The position numbers and the translations under genes are program-made. 64,000 bases of DNA from Pseudomonas soli (GTDB lineage Bacteria; Pseudomonadota; Gammaproteobacteria; Pseudomonadales; Pseudomonadaceae), in contig NZ_FOEQ01000017.1 in assembly GCF_900110655.1 (NCBI RefSeq), positions 1 to 64,000 of the forward strand, written 5' to 3'. Positions 25,276-34,190 of this stretch are shown here, one piece after another. Every line of letters begins with the position of its first letter. Position 1 is the stretch's first letter. The notes beneath the pieces were generated by a model. The model saw only the letters and a list, made by a program, of their open reading frames with translations, was not told the origin of the DNA and searched no databases.

Positions 25276-25812
25276 ATGCCGGTCAATCCTGCCGAGGTCG
25301 CGCACCGCGCGGCCTCCGACGCCGAGCTGGTGGCCTGGGTCGATGAGCATGACCAACTGCTCGGCGCCCTGCCACGGGCTGAATTGCGCGAGCGCGGCCT
25401 GATCGGGCGCTGCACCTTCATCCTGCTGTTCAACAGCGCAGGCGACTTGTGCGTGCACCGGCGCACCCTGAGCAAGGCGCTGTATCCCGGCTACTGGGAT
25501 GTGGCGGCGGGGGGAATGGTCGGGGTGCAGGAGTCCTATGCCGAATCCGCGGCCCGGGAGCTGGCCGAGGAATTGGGAGTGAGCGGCGTCGAGCTGCGCT
25601 TCCACGAGACGTTCTACTTCGAGCAGCCGGGCAACCGCCTGTGGGGCGCCGTGTTTTCCGCGGTGTGGGATGGGGCGTTGCGCCTGCAGCCCGAGGAGGT
25701 CAGCGAGGCGCGGTTCATCAGTGTCGAGCAGGCCCTGGCGGAAAGTGCAACGCTGCCGTATTGCCCGGACTCGCTGGTGGCGTTGCAGCGCTATCAGGCT
25801 GCCCCGCAATGA
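25276..25812 (+). CDS. NUDIX hydrolase (YfcD-like)
   Basis: 178-aa hydrolase. The Nudix box is complete: 'GMVGVQESYAESAARELAEE' then LGV (~residues 78-100), matching Gx5Ex7REUxEExGU. The N-terminal 'WVDEHDQLLGALPRAELRER' and 'RCTFILLFNSAGDLCVHRR' segments resemble YfcD and IDI-like Nudix proteins. It hydrolyses a nucleoside-diphosphate-linked substrate that cannot be named from sequence. Second gene of the DUF2333 operon, 1 base downstream. Confidence 0.9.
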   Translation: MPVNPAEVAHRAASDAELVAWVDEHDQLLGALPRAELRERGLIGRCTFILLFNSAGDLCVHRRTLSKALYPGYWDVAAGGMVGVQESYAESAARELAEELGVSGVELRFHETFYFEQPGNRLWGAVFSAVWDGALRLQPEEVSEARFISVEQALAESATLPYCPDSLVALQRYQAAPQ

Positions 25813-25882
25813 AGTCGCAAAACTTTCGTAAAATGGCGCAATCCTGTACTTAGCAACAGGCGGATTTATCGTTACACTGCGC

Positions 25883-25974
25883 GCCCTTTTCGGGCTGCCG
25901 CACAACCTTGCGGCAGTAAGCGCCGCCCCTGCCAGAGTGGGGCATCGCGGTCGGCTCCCGCCGACCAGTTTTTT
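25883..25974 (+). promoter_or_regulatory. Hairpin-rich leader with an intrinsic terminator before sui1
   Basis: Three hairpins in under 100 bases: GCCC-TTTTC-GGGC (25883-25895), CTGCCGCA/TGCGGCAG (25895-25916) and GGTCGGC-TCCC-GCCGACC (25949-25966) followed by AGTTTTTT. The last is a textbook terminator ending 24 bp before the sui1 start. It may simply end the nudix transcript, or it may attenuate sui1 if the promoter lies upstream. Confidence 0.6.
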
Positions 25975-25997
25975 GTCCTCGGCACAGAGGAACAAAA

Positions 25998-26369
25998 GTG
26001 GCCAAGAAAGCTTCTTCCTTTTCCGCCCTGGGCGGTCTCGTCTTTTCCACCGATGCCGGTCGGCACTGTCCCGACTGCAGCAAACCGGTGGACGACTGTA
26101 TCTGCAAGCAGCAGGTCATCCCCGAGGGGGATGGCATTGCCCGCGTGCGCCGTGAAAGCAAAGGCCGTGGCGGCAAGACCGTGACCACCATCACGGGCGT
26201 CCCCCTGGCCTTGGAACCGCTCAAGGAGCTCGCCAGCACGCTCAAGCGTCGTTGCGGCACCGGCGGCGCGCTCAAGGACGGGGTCATTGAAATCCAGGGC
26301 GATCACGTCGAGCTGTTGCTCGCCGAGCTGATCAAGCAGGGTTTCAAGGCGAAGAAATCCGGCGGCTGA
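25998..26369 (+). CDS. Sui1/eIF1-family translation factor (YciH-like)
   Basis: 123-aa protein. A Cys-rich N-terminal segment ('CPDCSKPVDDCICK', ~residues 24-37) may bind a metal. It is followed by the SUI1 fold ('RRESKGRGGKTVTTITGVPL', then 'KRRCGTGGALKDGVIEIQGD'). Relatives influence start-codon selection and initiation fidelity. The start is GTG at 25998, with GAGGAAC upstream. It lies between the nudix gene and speA, the order I recall in P. aeruginosa. Confidence 0.93.
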   Translation: MAKKASSFSALGGLVFSTDAGRHCPDCSKPVDDCICKQQVIPEGDGIARVRRESKGRGGKTVTTITGVPLALEPLKELASTLKRRCGTGGALKDGVIEIQGDHVELLLAELIKQGFKAKKSGG

Positions 26370-26464
26370 GTGCAGCCGCGCGATTTTTTGCCCAGCGCTT
26401 TCTAAACTCGTTCCCGTGGGCAGGGTCTATGCCTGACACGGAAGAATCGTCATTTTCAGTATTT

Positions 26465-26495
26465 ACACTGCCAGCGCCCCGAGGTGGGGCAGTGT
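26465..26495 (+). promoter_or_regulatory. Hairpin in the speA leader
   Basis: ACACTGCC (26465-26472) pairs with GGCAGTGT (26488-26495), with GC-rich inner pairing, about 15 bases before the speA ribosome-binding site. The position allows translational control, which is untested. Confidence 0.4.
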
Positions 26496-26521
26496 TTCGA
26501 CTTTTCATACAGGGGACTTGA

Positions 26522-28435
<1,914 letters not shown>

Positions 28436-28471
28436 TCGTGCCCGGGTCGCCATGCGGCCCTTTGGCACAGG

Positions 28472-28501
28472 TGCCGCCACGGGTGATCACCTGTGGCGGC
28501 A
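28472..28501. terminator. Bidirectional terminator hairpin between speA and a LysR gene
   Basis: TGCCGCCAC/GTGGCGGCA continues through a G-T pair and GGTG/CACC to a 2-base loop, giving an almost perfect 14-bp stem between convergent genes. No long T-run follows. Confidence 0.7.
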
Positions 28502-28505
28502 GCCT

Positions 28506-29393
28506 TCAGGCGCTGCTGCCCAAGCGCTCGACAAGCAGGGCGGCGTAGCCAGGCAACGCACTGAAATCCCGCGAGCACAGCAACAAGCTGCGTTTCGCCC
28601 AGGCCTCCTGCAAGGCGACCCAGCGCAGCGGCAAGCTGTGCTCCCAGCGGCGCACCGAGGTCAACGGGACCACGGCCACCCCCGCGCCACCTCCGACCAT
28701 CCTGATCACCCCATCGAATCCTTCGGCGCGAACGCGCACCTGCATCCGTTTGCCGAGACGCAGGGCCTGTTCCTCCAGATGCAGCGCCAGGGCGCTGTCG
28801 GCACCCAGCCCCACATATCCATGGGCAAGGCTGGCGTTGAAGTCTGCCTGGTCGCTGGCCGCCAGCGGGTGCTCGCGCGGCATCACCAGCACCAGTGGAT
28901 CGTCGCGAAACGGTAGGGTCTGCAGGGTTGCGCAGGGCGCGGCATTCGAGACGATACCCAGGTCCGCCATGCCCTGGCTGATCGCCTGGACGATATGCAG
29001 GCTGGGCAGTTCCTGGATATCCACGCTCACCCCCGGATGCTCGGCCAGGTAGCTCGCCAGCAGCTCCGGCAGGTACTCGGTCAGCGCCGCGGTGTTGCAC
29101 AGCAGGCGCACCTGGCCTTGCAGGCCGTGGGCGTATTGCCCGAGGTCGAACTGCAGGCGCTCGACCTGCTGCGCGATCAGCCGCGCATGCTGCAGCAGGG
29201 CCTGGCCGGCGGGCGTGGGTAGCACGCCGCGGCGGTTGCGTTCGAGCAAAGGAATGCCCAGCGAGGCCTCCATGGCGCGAATGCGCGCACTGGCGGCCGG
29301 CAGCGAGAGGTGGCTGCGCCGGGCGCCGGCGGTGATGTTGCCGCTTTCAAGGGTGTGCTGGAACAGCTTGAGGTCGATCAGGTCGAAATGCAT
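28506..29393 (-). CDS. LysR family transcriptional regulator
   Basis: 295-aa regulator. An N-terminal winged HTH (residues ~2-60, 'ITAGARRSHLSLPAASARIR', then 'GIPLLERNRRGVLPTPAGQ') is followed by a periplasmic-binding-like effector domain. The start at 29393 with AGAGG upstream is preferred over the ATG 6 codons earlier. It is divergent from a TauE/SafE exporter gene with a 78-bp gap and is the obvious candidate to control it. Confidence 0.93.
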   Translation of the reverse strand: MHFDLIDLKLFQHTLESGNITAGARRSHLSLPAASARIRAMEASLGIPLLERNRRGVLPTPAGQALLQHARLIAQQVERLQFDLGQYAHGLQGQVRLLCNTAALTEYLPELLASYLAEHPGVSVDIQELPSLHIVQAISQGMADLGIVSNAAPCATLQTLPFRDDPLVLVMPREHPLAASDQADFNASLAHGYVGLGADSALALHLEEQALRLGKRMQVRVRAEGFDGVIRMVGGGAGVAVVPLTSVRRWEHSLPLRWVALQEAWAKRSLLLCSRDFSALPGYAALLVERLGSSA

Positions 29394-29471
29394 CTGCCTC
29401 TGTCCTGGCAAGAGTCTGCCTGAGTATATGGCAGATTTTCAGCGCGCTTGCCGCACGGCAGGATGGTGGTC

Positions 29472-30236
29472 ATGAATACCTTCCTGGCTTTTTATCAGAA
29501 CATCGGCCCGGCGCTGTCATTGCTGGTGATCCTGACCTTCTTCCTGGCCGGCGCGGTCAAGGGTGTCATCGGCCTGGGGTTGCCGACCGTCGCCATGGGA
29601 TTGCTTGGCCTGGCTATGGCTCCGGCGCAGGCAGCGGCGCTGCTGATCGTGCCATCGACCTTGACCAACCTCTGGCAGCTGGCGGCCGGTGGCCACCTGC
29701 TCGCGCTGCTGCGCCGCCTGGGCGGGATGCTGACGATGATCTTCATCGGCACCCTGCTGGGCAGCGTCTGGCTGGGGATCGACAGCGGTCCGTGGGCGGC
29801 CCATGGCCTGGGCGCCGCTTTGCTGGTCTATGCCCTCTATGGGGTGGTCGGCCCAGGGCTGCGCGTGGCACCGGCCAGGGAGGCCTGGCTGGGGCCGCTC
29901 TGCGGGTTGCTCACGGGCGTGGTGACGGCCGCCACCGGCGTGTTCGTCATGCCCGCGGTGCCCTACCTGCAGGGCCTGGGCCTGAGCCGCGACGAGCTGG
30001 TCCAGGCGCTGGGCCTGTCGTTCACCGTCTCGACCCTTGCACTGGCGGTCGGCCTGGCCGGGCAGGACGCCCTGGGTGGCCAGGCCCTGGGGGCTTCACT
30101 GCTGGTGTTGGCACCGGCTTTGCTGGGCATGTTCGCCGGCCAGTGGCTGCGCGGACGGATCAGCGCAGCGCTGTTCAAGCGCTGCTTCTTCATCGGCCTT
30201 GCGCTGCTGGGCGGGCACCTGCTGGTCAACGGCTAG
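29472..30236 (+). CDS. TauE/SafE family membrane transporter
   Basis: 254-aa protein with about eight hydrophobic helices. Motifs 'GAVKGVIGLGLPTVAMGLLG' near residue 25 and 'LLTGVVTAATGVFVMPAVPY' in the second half are the paired repeats of the TauE/SafE (DUF81) family, which exports sulfite or sulfonate-type anions. The start at 29472 is preferred over an ATG 8 codons upstream. Divergent from a LysR gene. Its 3' end overlaps the convergent monooxygenase gene by 11 bp. Confidence 0.9.
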   Translation: MNTFLAFYQNIGPALSLLVILTFFLAGAVKGVIGLGLPTVAMGLLGLAMAPAQAAALLIVPSTLTNLWQLAAGGHLLALLRRLGGMLTMIFIGTLLGSVWLGIDSGPWAAHGLGAALLVYALYGVVGPGLRVAPAREAWLGPLCGLLTGVVTAATGVFVMPAVPYLQGLGLSRDELVQALGLSFTVSTLALAVGLAGQDALGGQALGASLLVLAPALLGMFAGQWLRGRISAALFKRCFFIGLALLGGHLLVNG

Positions 30237-30540
30237 CGGAAGAGGCGCTGAGCATGTCGATCATCTGGATATCGAAATCGCGCTCCAGGTAATCCATGCG
30301 TTTTTCGAAGAAGGCACGCATATGTGGCAGTGCCGAATGCTCGTCCAGCGCGTCCTTGCTGGCCCACACCTCGAAGAACACGAACAGGCTCGGGTCTGCC
30401 TTGTCGCGCAGCATGTGGTACTCGATGCAGCCCGGTTCCTGGCGGCTCGGCTCCACGTAAGGACGGAACAGTTGTTCGAAGGCCTCGGCCTGCTCCGGGC
30501 GGGTCTTGGCTTTGAGAATGAAAGCGTATTGCTCGGTCAT
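30226..30540 (-). CDS. Antibiotic biosynthesis monooxygenase (ABM) domain protein
   Basis: 104-aa single-domain ferredoxin-like protein. 'EPGCIEYHMLRD' and 'FVFFEVWASKDALDEHSALP' are the ABM/YgiN-type signatures, with the usual His near residue 68. Relatives act as quinol monooxygenases or cofactor-free oxygenases; the substrate here is unknown. The start at 30540 is chosen for homology-like length. Convergent with, and overlapping, the TauE gene. Confidence 0.85.
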   Translation of the reverse strand: MTEQYAFILKAKTRPEQAEAFEQLFRPYVEPSRQEPGCIEYHMLRDKADPSLFVFFEVWASKDALDEHSALPHMRAFFEKRMDYLERDFDIQMIDMLSASSASR

Positions 30541-30698
30541 GGGAAAACGCTCTGTAAGGGGAGTGAGCAAATTCTAAATCAACAATATGCTTACCATTCG
30601 TGATTTACAGGCAAAAGAATTTTGCCCTGCCCTGGCTGTTTCCCCGCCGCCTGGTTGCCTAACCTGCCGGCAACTTCACTTACAGGGCTGACCCTTCC

Positions 30699-31289
30699 AT
30701 GAAAAAGATTCTCCTGCTCAACGGCGGTAAACGCTTCGCCCATTCCGACGGCCGTCTCAACCAGACCCTGCACGATGCCGCACTGGCCCATCTGGACCGC
30801 GCCGGTTTCGATGTGCGGGAAACCTTCATCGACGGCGGCTACGACGTCCAGGCCGAGGTGGAGAAGTTCCTCTGGGCGGATGTAGTGATCTACCAGATGC
30901 CCGGTTGGTGGATGGGCGCGCCTTGGACCGTGAAGAAGTACATCGACGACGTGTTCACCGCCGGCCACGGCAGCCTGTACGCCAACGATGGCCGTACCCG
31001 TTCGGACGCCTCGCAGAAGTACGGCAGCGGCGGCCTGGTGCAGGGCAAGCAATACATGCTGTCGCTGACCTGGAACGCGCCGCAGCAGGCGTTCGATGAC
31101 CCCAGCGATTTTTTCGAGGGCAAGGGCGTGGACGCGGTGTACTTCCCGTTCCACAAGGCCAACCAGTTCCTCGGCATGAGCGGGTTGCCGACCTTCCTCG
31201 CCGTCGATGTGATGAAGCGGCCGGATGTGCCAGCGGCGCTGGCGGCCTATGAGCAGCATCTGGACCAGGTGTTTGGCAAGGCTCAATGA
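30699..31289 (+). CDS. mdaB: NADPH:quinone reductase MdaB-like flavodoxin-fold protein
   Basis: 196-aa FMN/FAD-binding protein of the NQO1/YwrO family. The N-terminus 'KILLLNGGKRFAHSDGRLNQ' and the segment 'YQMPGWWMGAPWTVKKYIDD' (~residues 66-85) are characteristic of MdaB. It reduces quinones by two electrons, limiting oxidative stress. It is followed by a REP hairpin and a LysR-type gene in the same orientation. Confidence 0.9.
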   Translation: MKKILLLNGGKRFAHSDGRLNQTLHDAALAHLDRAGFDVRETFIDGGYDVQAEVEKFLWADVVIYQMPGWWMGAPWTVKKYIDDVFTAGHGSLYANDGRTRSDASQKYGSGGLVQGKQYMLSLTWNAPQQAFDDPSDFFEGKGVDAVYFPFHKANQFLGMSGLPTFLAVDVMKRPDVPAALAAYEQHLDQVFGKAQ

Positions 31290-31322
31290 CAGCGCGGCTC
31301 CAACTGTCTTGTTGTTCCTGCA

Positions 31323-31370
31323 CGGGCCTCTCGCCGGCAAGCCGGCGAAAGGGGCGCGTAGCGGCCCCTT
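31323..31370. repeat. REP element between mdaB and a LysR gene
   Basis: TCGCCGGC-AA-GCCGGCGA is a perfect hairpin (31331-31348), followed by GGGGCGC...GCGGCCCC (31351-31368). It is of the P. putida REP type and probably ends the mdaB transcript. Confidence 0.75.
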
Positions 31371-31427
31371 GCGCGGTTGCTGTCCAACCGCTATGAATCA
31401 CGGCATCCACCTGCCAAGGCCATCCGC

Positions 31428-32324
31428 GTGAAAACCCGATCCGAAGAACTCCAGGTATTTGTCGCCGTCATCGACAGCGGCTCGATCTCCGCCGCCGCGG
31501 AGCAGATCGGCCAGACGCCCTCCGCAGTCAGCCGCACCCTGTCGCGCCTGGAAAGCAAGCTCGGCACCACGCTGGTCAACCGCACCACGCGGCGCATGGA
31601 CCTGACCGAGGAAGGGCGCTTCTTCCTGCAGCGCGCCCGGGCGATCCTCGAGCAGATGGACGACATGGAAGAGCGCCTCTCGCTGAACCGCCAGACCCCG
31701 ACCGGGCGCCTGCGCATCAACGCCGCCGCGCCGTTCATGCTGCACGCGATCCTGCCGTGGATCGGCGAGTTCCGTCAGCAGTACCCTGGCATCGAGCTGG
31801 AACTGAACACCGACGACCTGATCATCGACCTGCTGGAGCAAAGCACCGACGTGGCCATCCGCATCGGCGAACTGGCCGACTCCAGCCTGCATGCCCGTTC
31901 GCTCGGCTGCAGCCCGGTGCAGGTGCTTGCCAGCCCCGACTACCTGGCCCGGCATGGCACGCCGCAGCGGGTCGAGGATCTCGAGGCCCATTGCCTGCTC
32001 GGCTTTAGCACCCTCGAGTCGCTCAACCAGTGGCCACTGCGCCATGCCCAGGGCGACCGCTGGGCGATCCGCCCGCAGCTGGTCGCCTCGAGCGGCGAGA
32101 CCTTGCGTCAGCTGGCCATCGCCGGCGAGGGCATGGTCAGCCTGTCGCACTTCATGACCCACGAGGACATCCGCGCCGGCCGGCTGAACGTGATCCTCGC
32201 CGAGCACAACAATGGCTATCGCCAGCCGATCCACGCGGTCTACTACCGCAATACCCAGCTGGCCCTGCGCATCCAGTGCTTTCTCGATTTCATCCAGAAA
32301 AAGCTGGCGGTCTATGCCTGCTGA
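31428..32324 (+). CDS. LysR family transcriptional regulator
   Basis: 298-aa regulator with an N-terminal HTH ('ISAAAEQIGQTPSAVSRTLS', then 'LGTTLVNRTTRRMDLTEEG') and a CrgA-like effector domain ('PTGRLRINAAAPFMLHAILP', 'VAIRIGELADSSLHAR'). The start is GTG at 31428, with AAGG upstream; upstream codons in the frame lie in the REP-adjacent spacer. It lies downstream of mdaB on the same strand, so a link to mdaB control is possible but not shown. Confidence 0.92.
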   Translation: MKTRSEELQVFVAVIDSGSISAAAEQIGQTPSAVSRTLSRLESKLGTTLVNRTTRRMDLTEEGRFFLQRARAILEQMDDMEERLSLNRQTPTGRLRINAAAPFMLHAILPWIGEFRQQYPGIELELNTDDLIIDLLEQSTDVAIRIGELADSSLHARSLGCSPVQVLASPDYLARHGTPQRVEDLEAHCLLGFSTLESLNQWPLRHAQGDRWAIRPQLVASSGETLRQLAIAGEGMVSLSHFMTHEDIRAGRLNVILAEHNNGYRQPIHAVYYRNTQLALRIQCFLDFIQKKLAVYAC

Positions 32325-32442
32325 GTTGCCTGAACGCGACAGGGTCTGCCCGTCGGCGGCGTGAAACGACCGGAGTGTTTGCTTAGTGACAGGGCTTCGG
32401 CCTTAATGACTGATCAACAAAAACAACACCAAGGAAGTGCGC

Positions 32443-34110
32443 ATGCGTATTGTCATGTTCCAGCCCCTGGCCCTCGGGGCCGCGATCCTGAGCTGCTCCT
32501 CCGCCTTTGCCGTGACGCTTGAAGGCGGCGCGGTGGCCGCGCCTGATCAATATGGCGCACAGGTGGCCGCCGACATCCTCAAGAAGGGCGGCAACGCGGT
32601 GGACGCCGCCGTCGCCACCGCCTTCACCCTGGCGGTGACCTACCCCGAGGCTGGCAACATCGGCGGCGGTGGCTTCATGACCCTGTTCGTCGACGGCAAA
32701 CCCTACTTCCTCGACTACCGCGAAGTGGCGCCCAAGGCCGCGACCAAGACCATGTACCTGGACGACAAGGGCGAGGTGATCGAGAACCTCAGCCTGGTCG
32801 GCGTGCGCGCTGCCGGTGTGCCGGGCACGGTGATGGGGCTGTGGGAGGCACACCAGAAGTTCGGCAAGCTCAAGTGGAGCGAGCTGCTGACCCCGGCCAT
32901 CGGCTATGCGCACAACGGTTTCAAGATTGCCCAGAAGCAGTACCAGTACCGTGATGACGCCCAGGGCCTGTTCAAGACCGCGACCAACTTCAACGACTAC
33001 TTCGGCAGCATGAAAGTCGGCGAGCTGTTCAAGCAGCCGGAGCTGGCGCAGACCCTCGAGCGTATTGCCGACAAGGGCGTCAGCGAGTTCTACCAGGGCA
33101 AGACCGCCGACTTGCTGGTGGCGCAGATGCAGGCCGACAAGGGCCTGATCAGCAAGGACGACCTCAAGGACTACAAGGCCGTGTGGCGCGACCCGATCGC
33201 CATCAACTGGCGCGGCAACGTGGTCTACACCGCGCCGCCGCCAAGCTCAGGCGGCGTCGCCCTGGCCCAGCTGCTGGGCATCAAGGAAGACCGCGCGGCG
33301 GACTTCAAGGGCGTCGAGCACAACTCCGCCAAGTACATCCACCTGCTGGCCGAGATCGAGAAGCGCGTGTTCGCCGACCGCGCCGACTATCTCGGTGATC
33401 CGGCCTTCACCAAGGTTCCGGTCGACCAGCTGGTGGCCAAGGATTACCTGGCCAAGCGTGCCGCCCAGGTCAACCCGAACGCGATTTCCGCAACCGACCA
33501 GGTCAAGCCGGGGCTGGAACCGCACCAGACCACCCACTTCTCCATCGTCGACAAGCAGGGCAACGCGGTGAGCAACACCTACACCCTCAACCTCGACTAC
33601 GGCAGCGGCGTGGTGGTCAAGGGCGCGGGCTTCCTGCTCAACGACGAGATGGACGACTTCAGCGCCAAGCCGGGCGCGGCCAACGCCTTTGGCGTGGTCG
33701 GCGGCGACGCCAATGCCATCGCGCCGGGCAAGCGCATGCTCTCGTCGATGAGCCCGAGCCTGGTGGCGCGTGATGGCAAGGTGGTGCTGGTGCTGGGCAC
33801 CCCGGGCGGTTCGCGGATCTTCACCTCGATCTTCCAGGTGATGAACAACCTGTACGACTTCGGCATGCCGCTGGAGAAAGCCGTGGCGGCGCAGCGCGTG
33901 CATCACCAGTTGCTGCCCAAGGACACCATCTACTTCGACAGCTATGCGCCGCTCAAGGGGCAGGTGGCTGACGACCTGAAGAAGATGGGCTACGTGCTGG
34001 AGGACCAGGGCTGGGAGATGGGCGACATCCAGGCGATCCGGGTGACAGGAGAGAAGCTGGAGACGGCGTCTGATCCGCGCGGGCGCGGGGTGGGGATGAT
34101 CGTCAAGTAA
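32443..34110 (+). CDS. ggt: Gamma-glutamyltransferase
   Basis: 555-aa periplasmic enzyme that hydrolyses glutathione and transfers gamma-glutamyl groups. It has a signal peptide (~residues 1-23) and self-cleaves into two subunits; the catalytic nucleophile is T363 in 'HQTTHFSIVDKQGNAV'. Other hallmarks are 'GGGFMTLFVDGKPYFLDYRE' and 'LSSMSPSLV....VVLVLGTPGGSRI'. The ATG at 32443 is spaced correctly from AAGGAAG. In the P. putida order I recall, ggt lies next to mcpS. Confidence 0.95.
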   Translation: MRIVMFQPLALGAAILSCSSAFAVTLEGGAVAAPDQYGAQVAADILKKGGNAVDAAVATAFTLAVTYPEAGNIGGGGFMTLFVDGKPYFLDYREVAPKAATKTMYLDDKGEVIENLSLVGVRAAGVPGTVMGLWEAHQKFGKLKWSELLTPAIGYAHNGFKIAQKQYQYRDDAQGLFKTATNFNDYFGSMKVGELFKQPELAQTLERIADKGVSEFYQGKTADLLVAQMQADKGLISKDDLKDYKAVWRDPIAINWRGNVVYTAPPPSSGGVALAQLLGIKEDRAADFKGVEHNSAKYIHLLAEIEKRVFADRADYLGDPAFTKVPVDQLVAKDYLAKRAAQVNPNAISATDQVKPGLEPHQTTHFSIVDKQGNAVSNTYTLNLDYGSGVVVKGAGFLLNDEMDDFSAKPGAANAFGVVGGDANAIAPGKRMLSSMSPSLVARDGKVVLVLGTPGGSRIFTSIFQVMNNLYDFGMPLEKAVAAQRVHHQLLPKDTIYFDSYAPLKGQVADDLKKMGYVLEDQGWEMGDIQAIRVTGEKLETASDPRGRGVGMIVK

Positions 34111-34127
34111 TCCGAGGCGCAAATGAA

Positions 34128-34177
34128 CGCGGGGCAAGCCCGCTCCCACGAATCTGTGGGAGCGGGCTTGCCCCGCG
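34128..34177. repeat. Perfect REP inverted pair / bidirectional terminator
   Basis: Two REP cores form arms of 22 bp with no mismatch (CGCGGGGCAAGCCCGCTCCC plus AC, and its complement) around a GAATCT loop, between the convergent ggt and mcpS genes. The RNA would be very stable from either strand. Confidence 0.85.
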
Positions 34178-34190
34178 ATGCTTTACAGGA

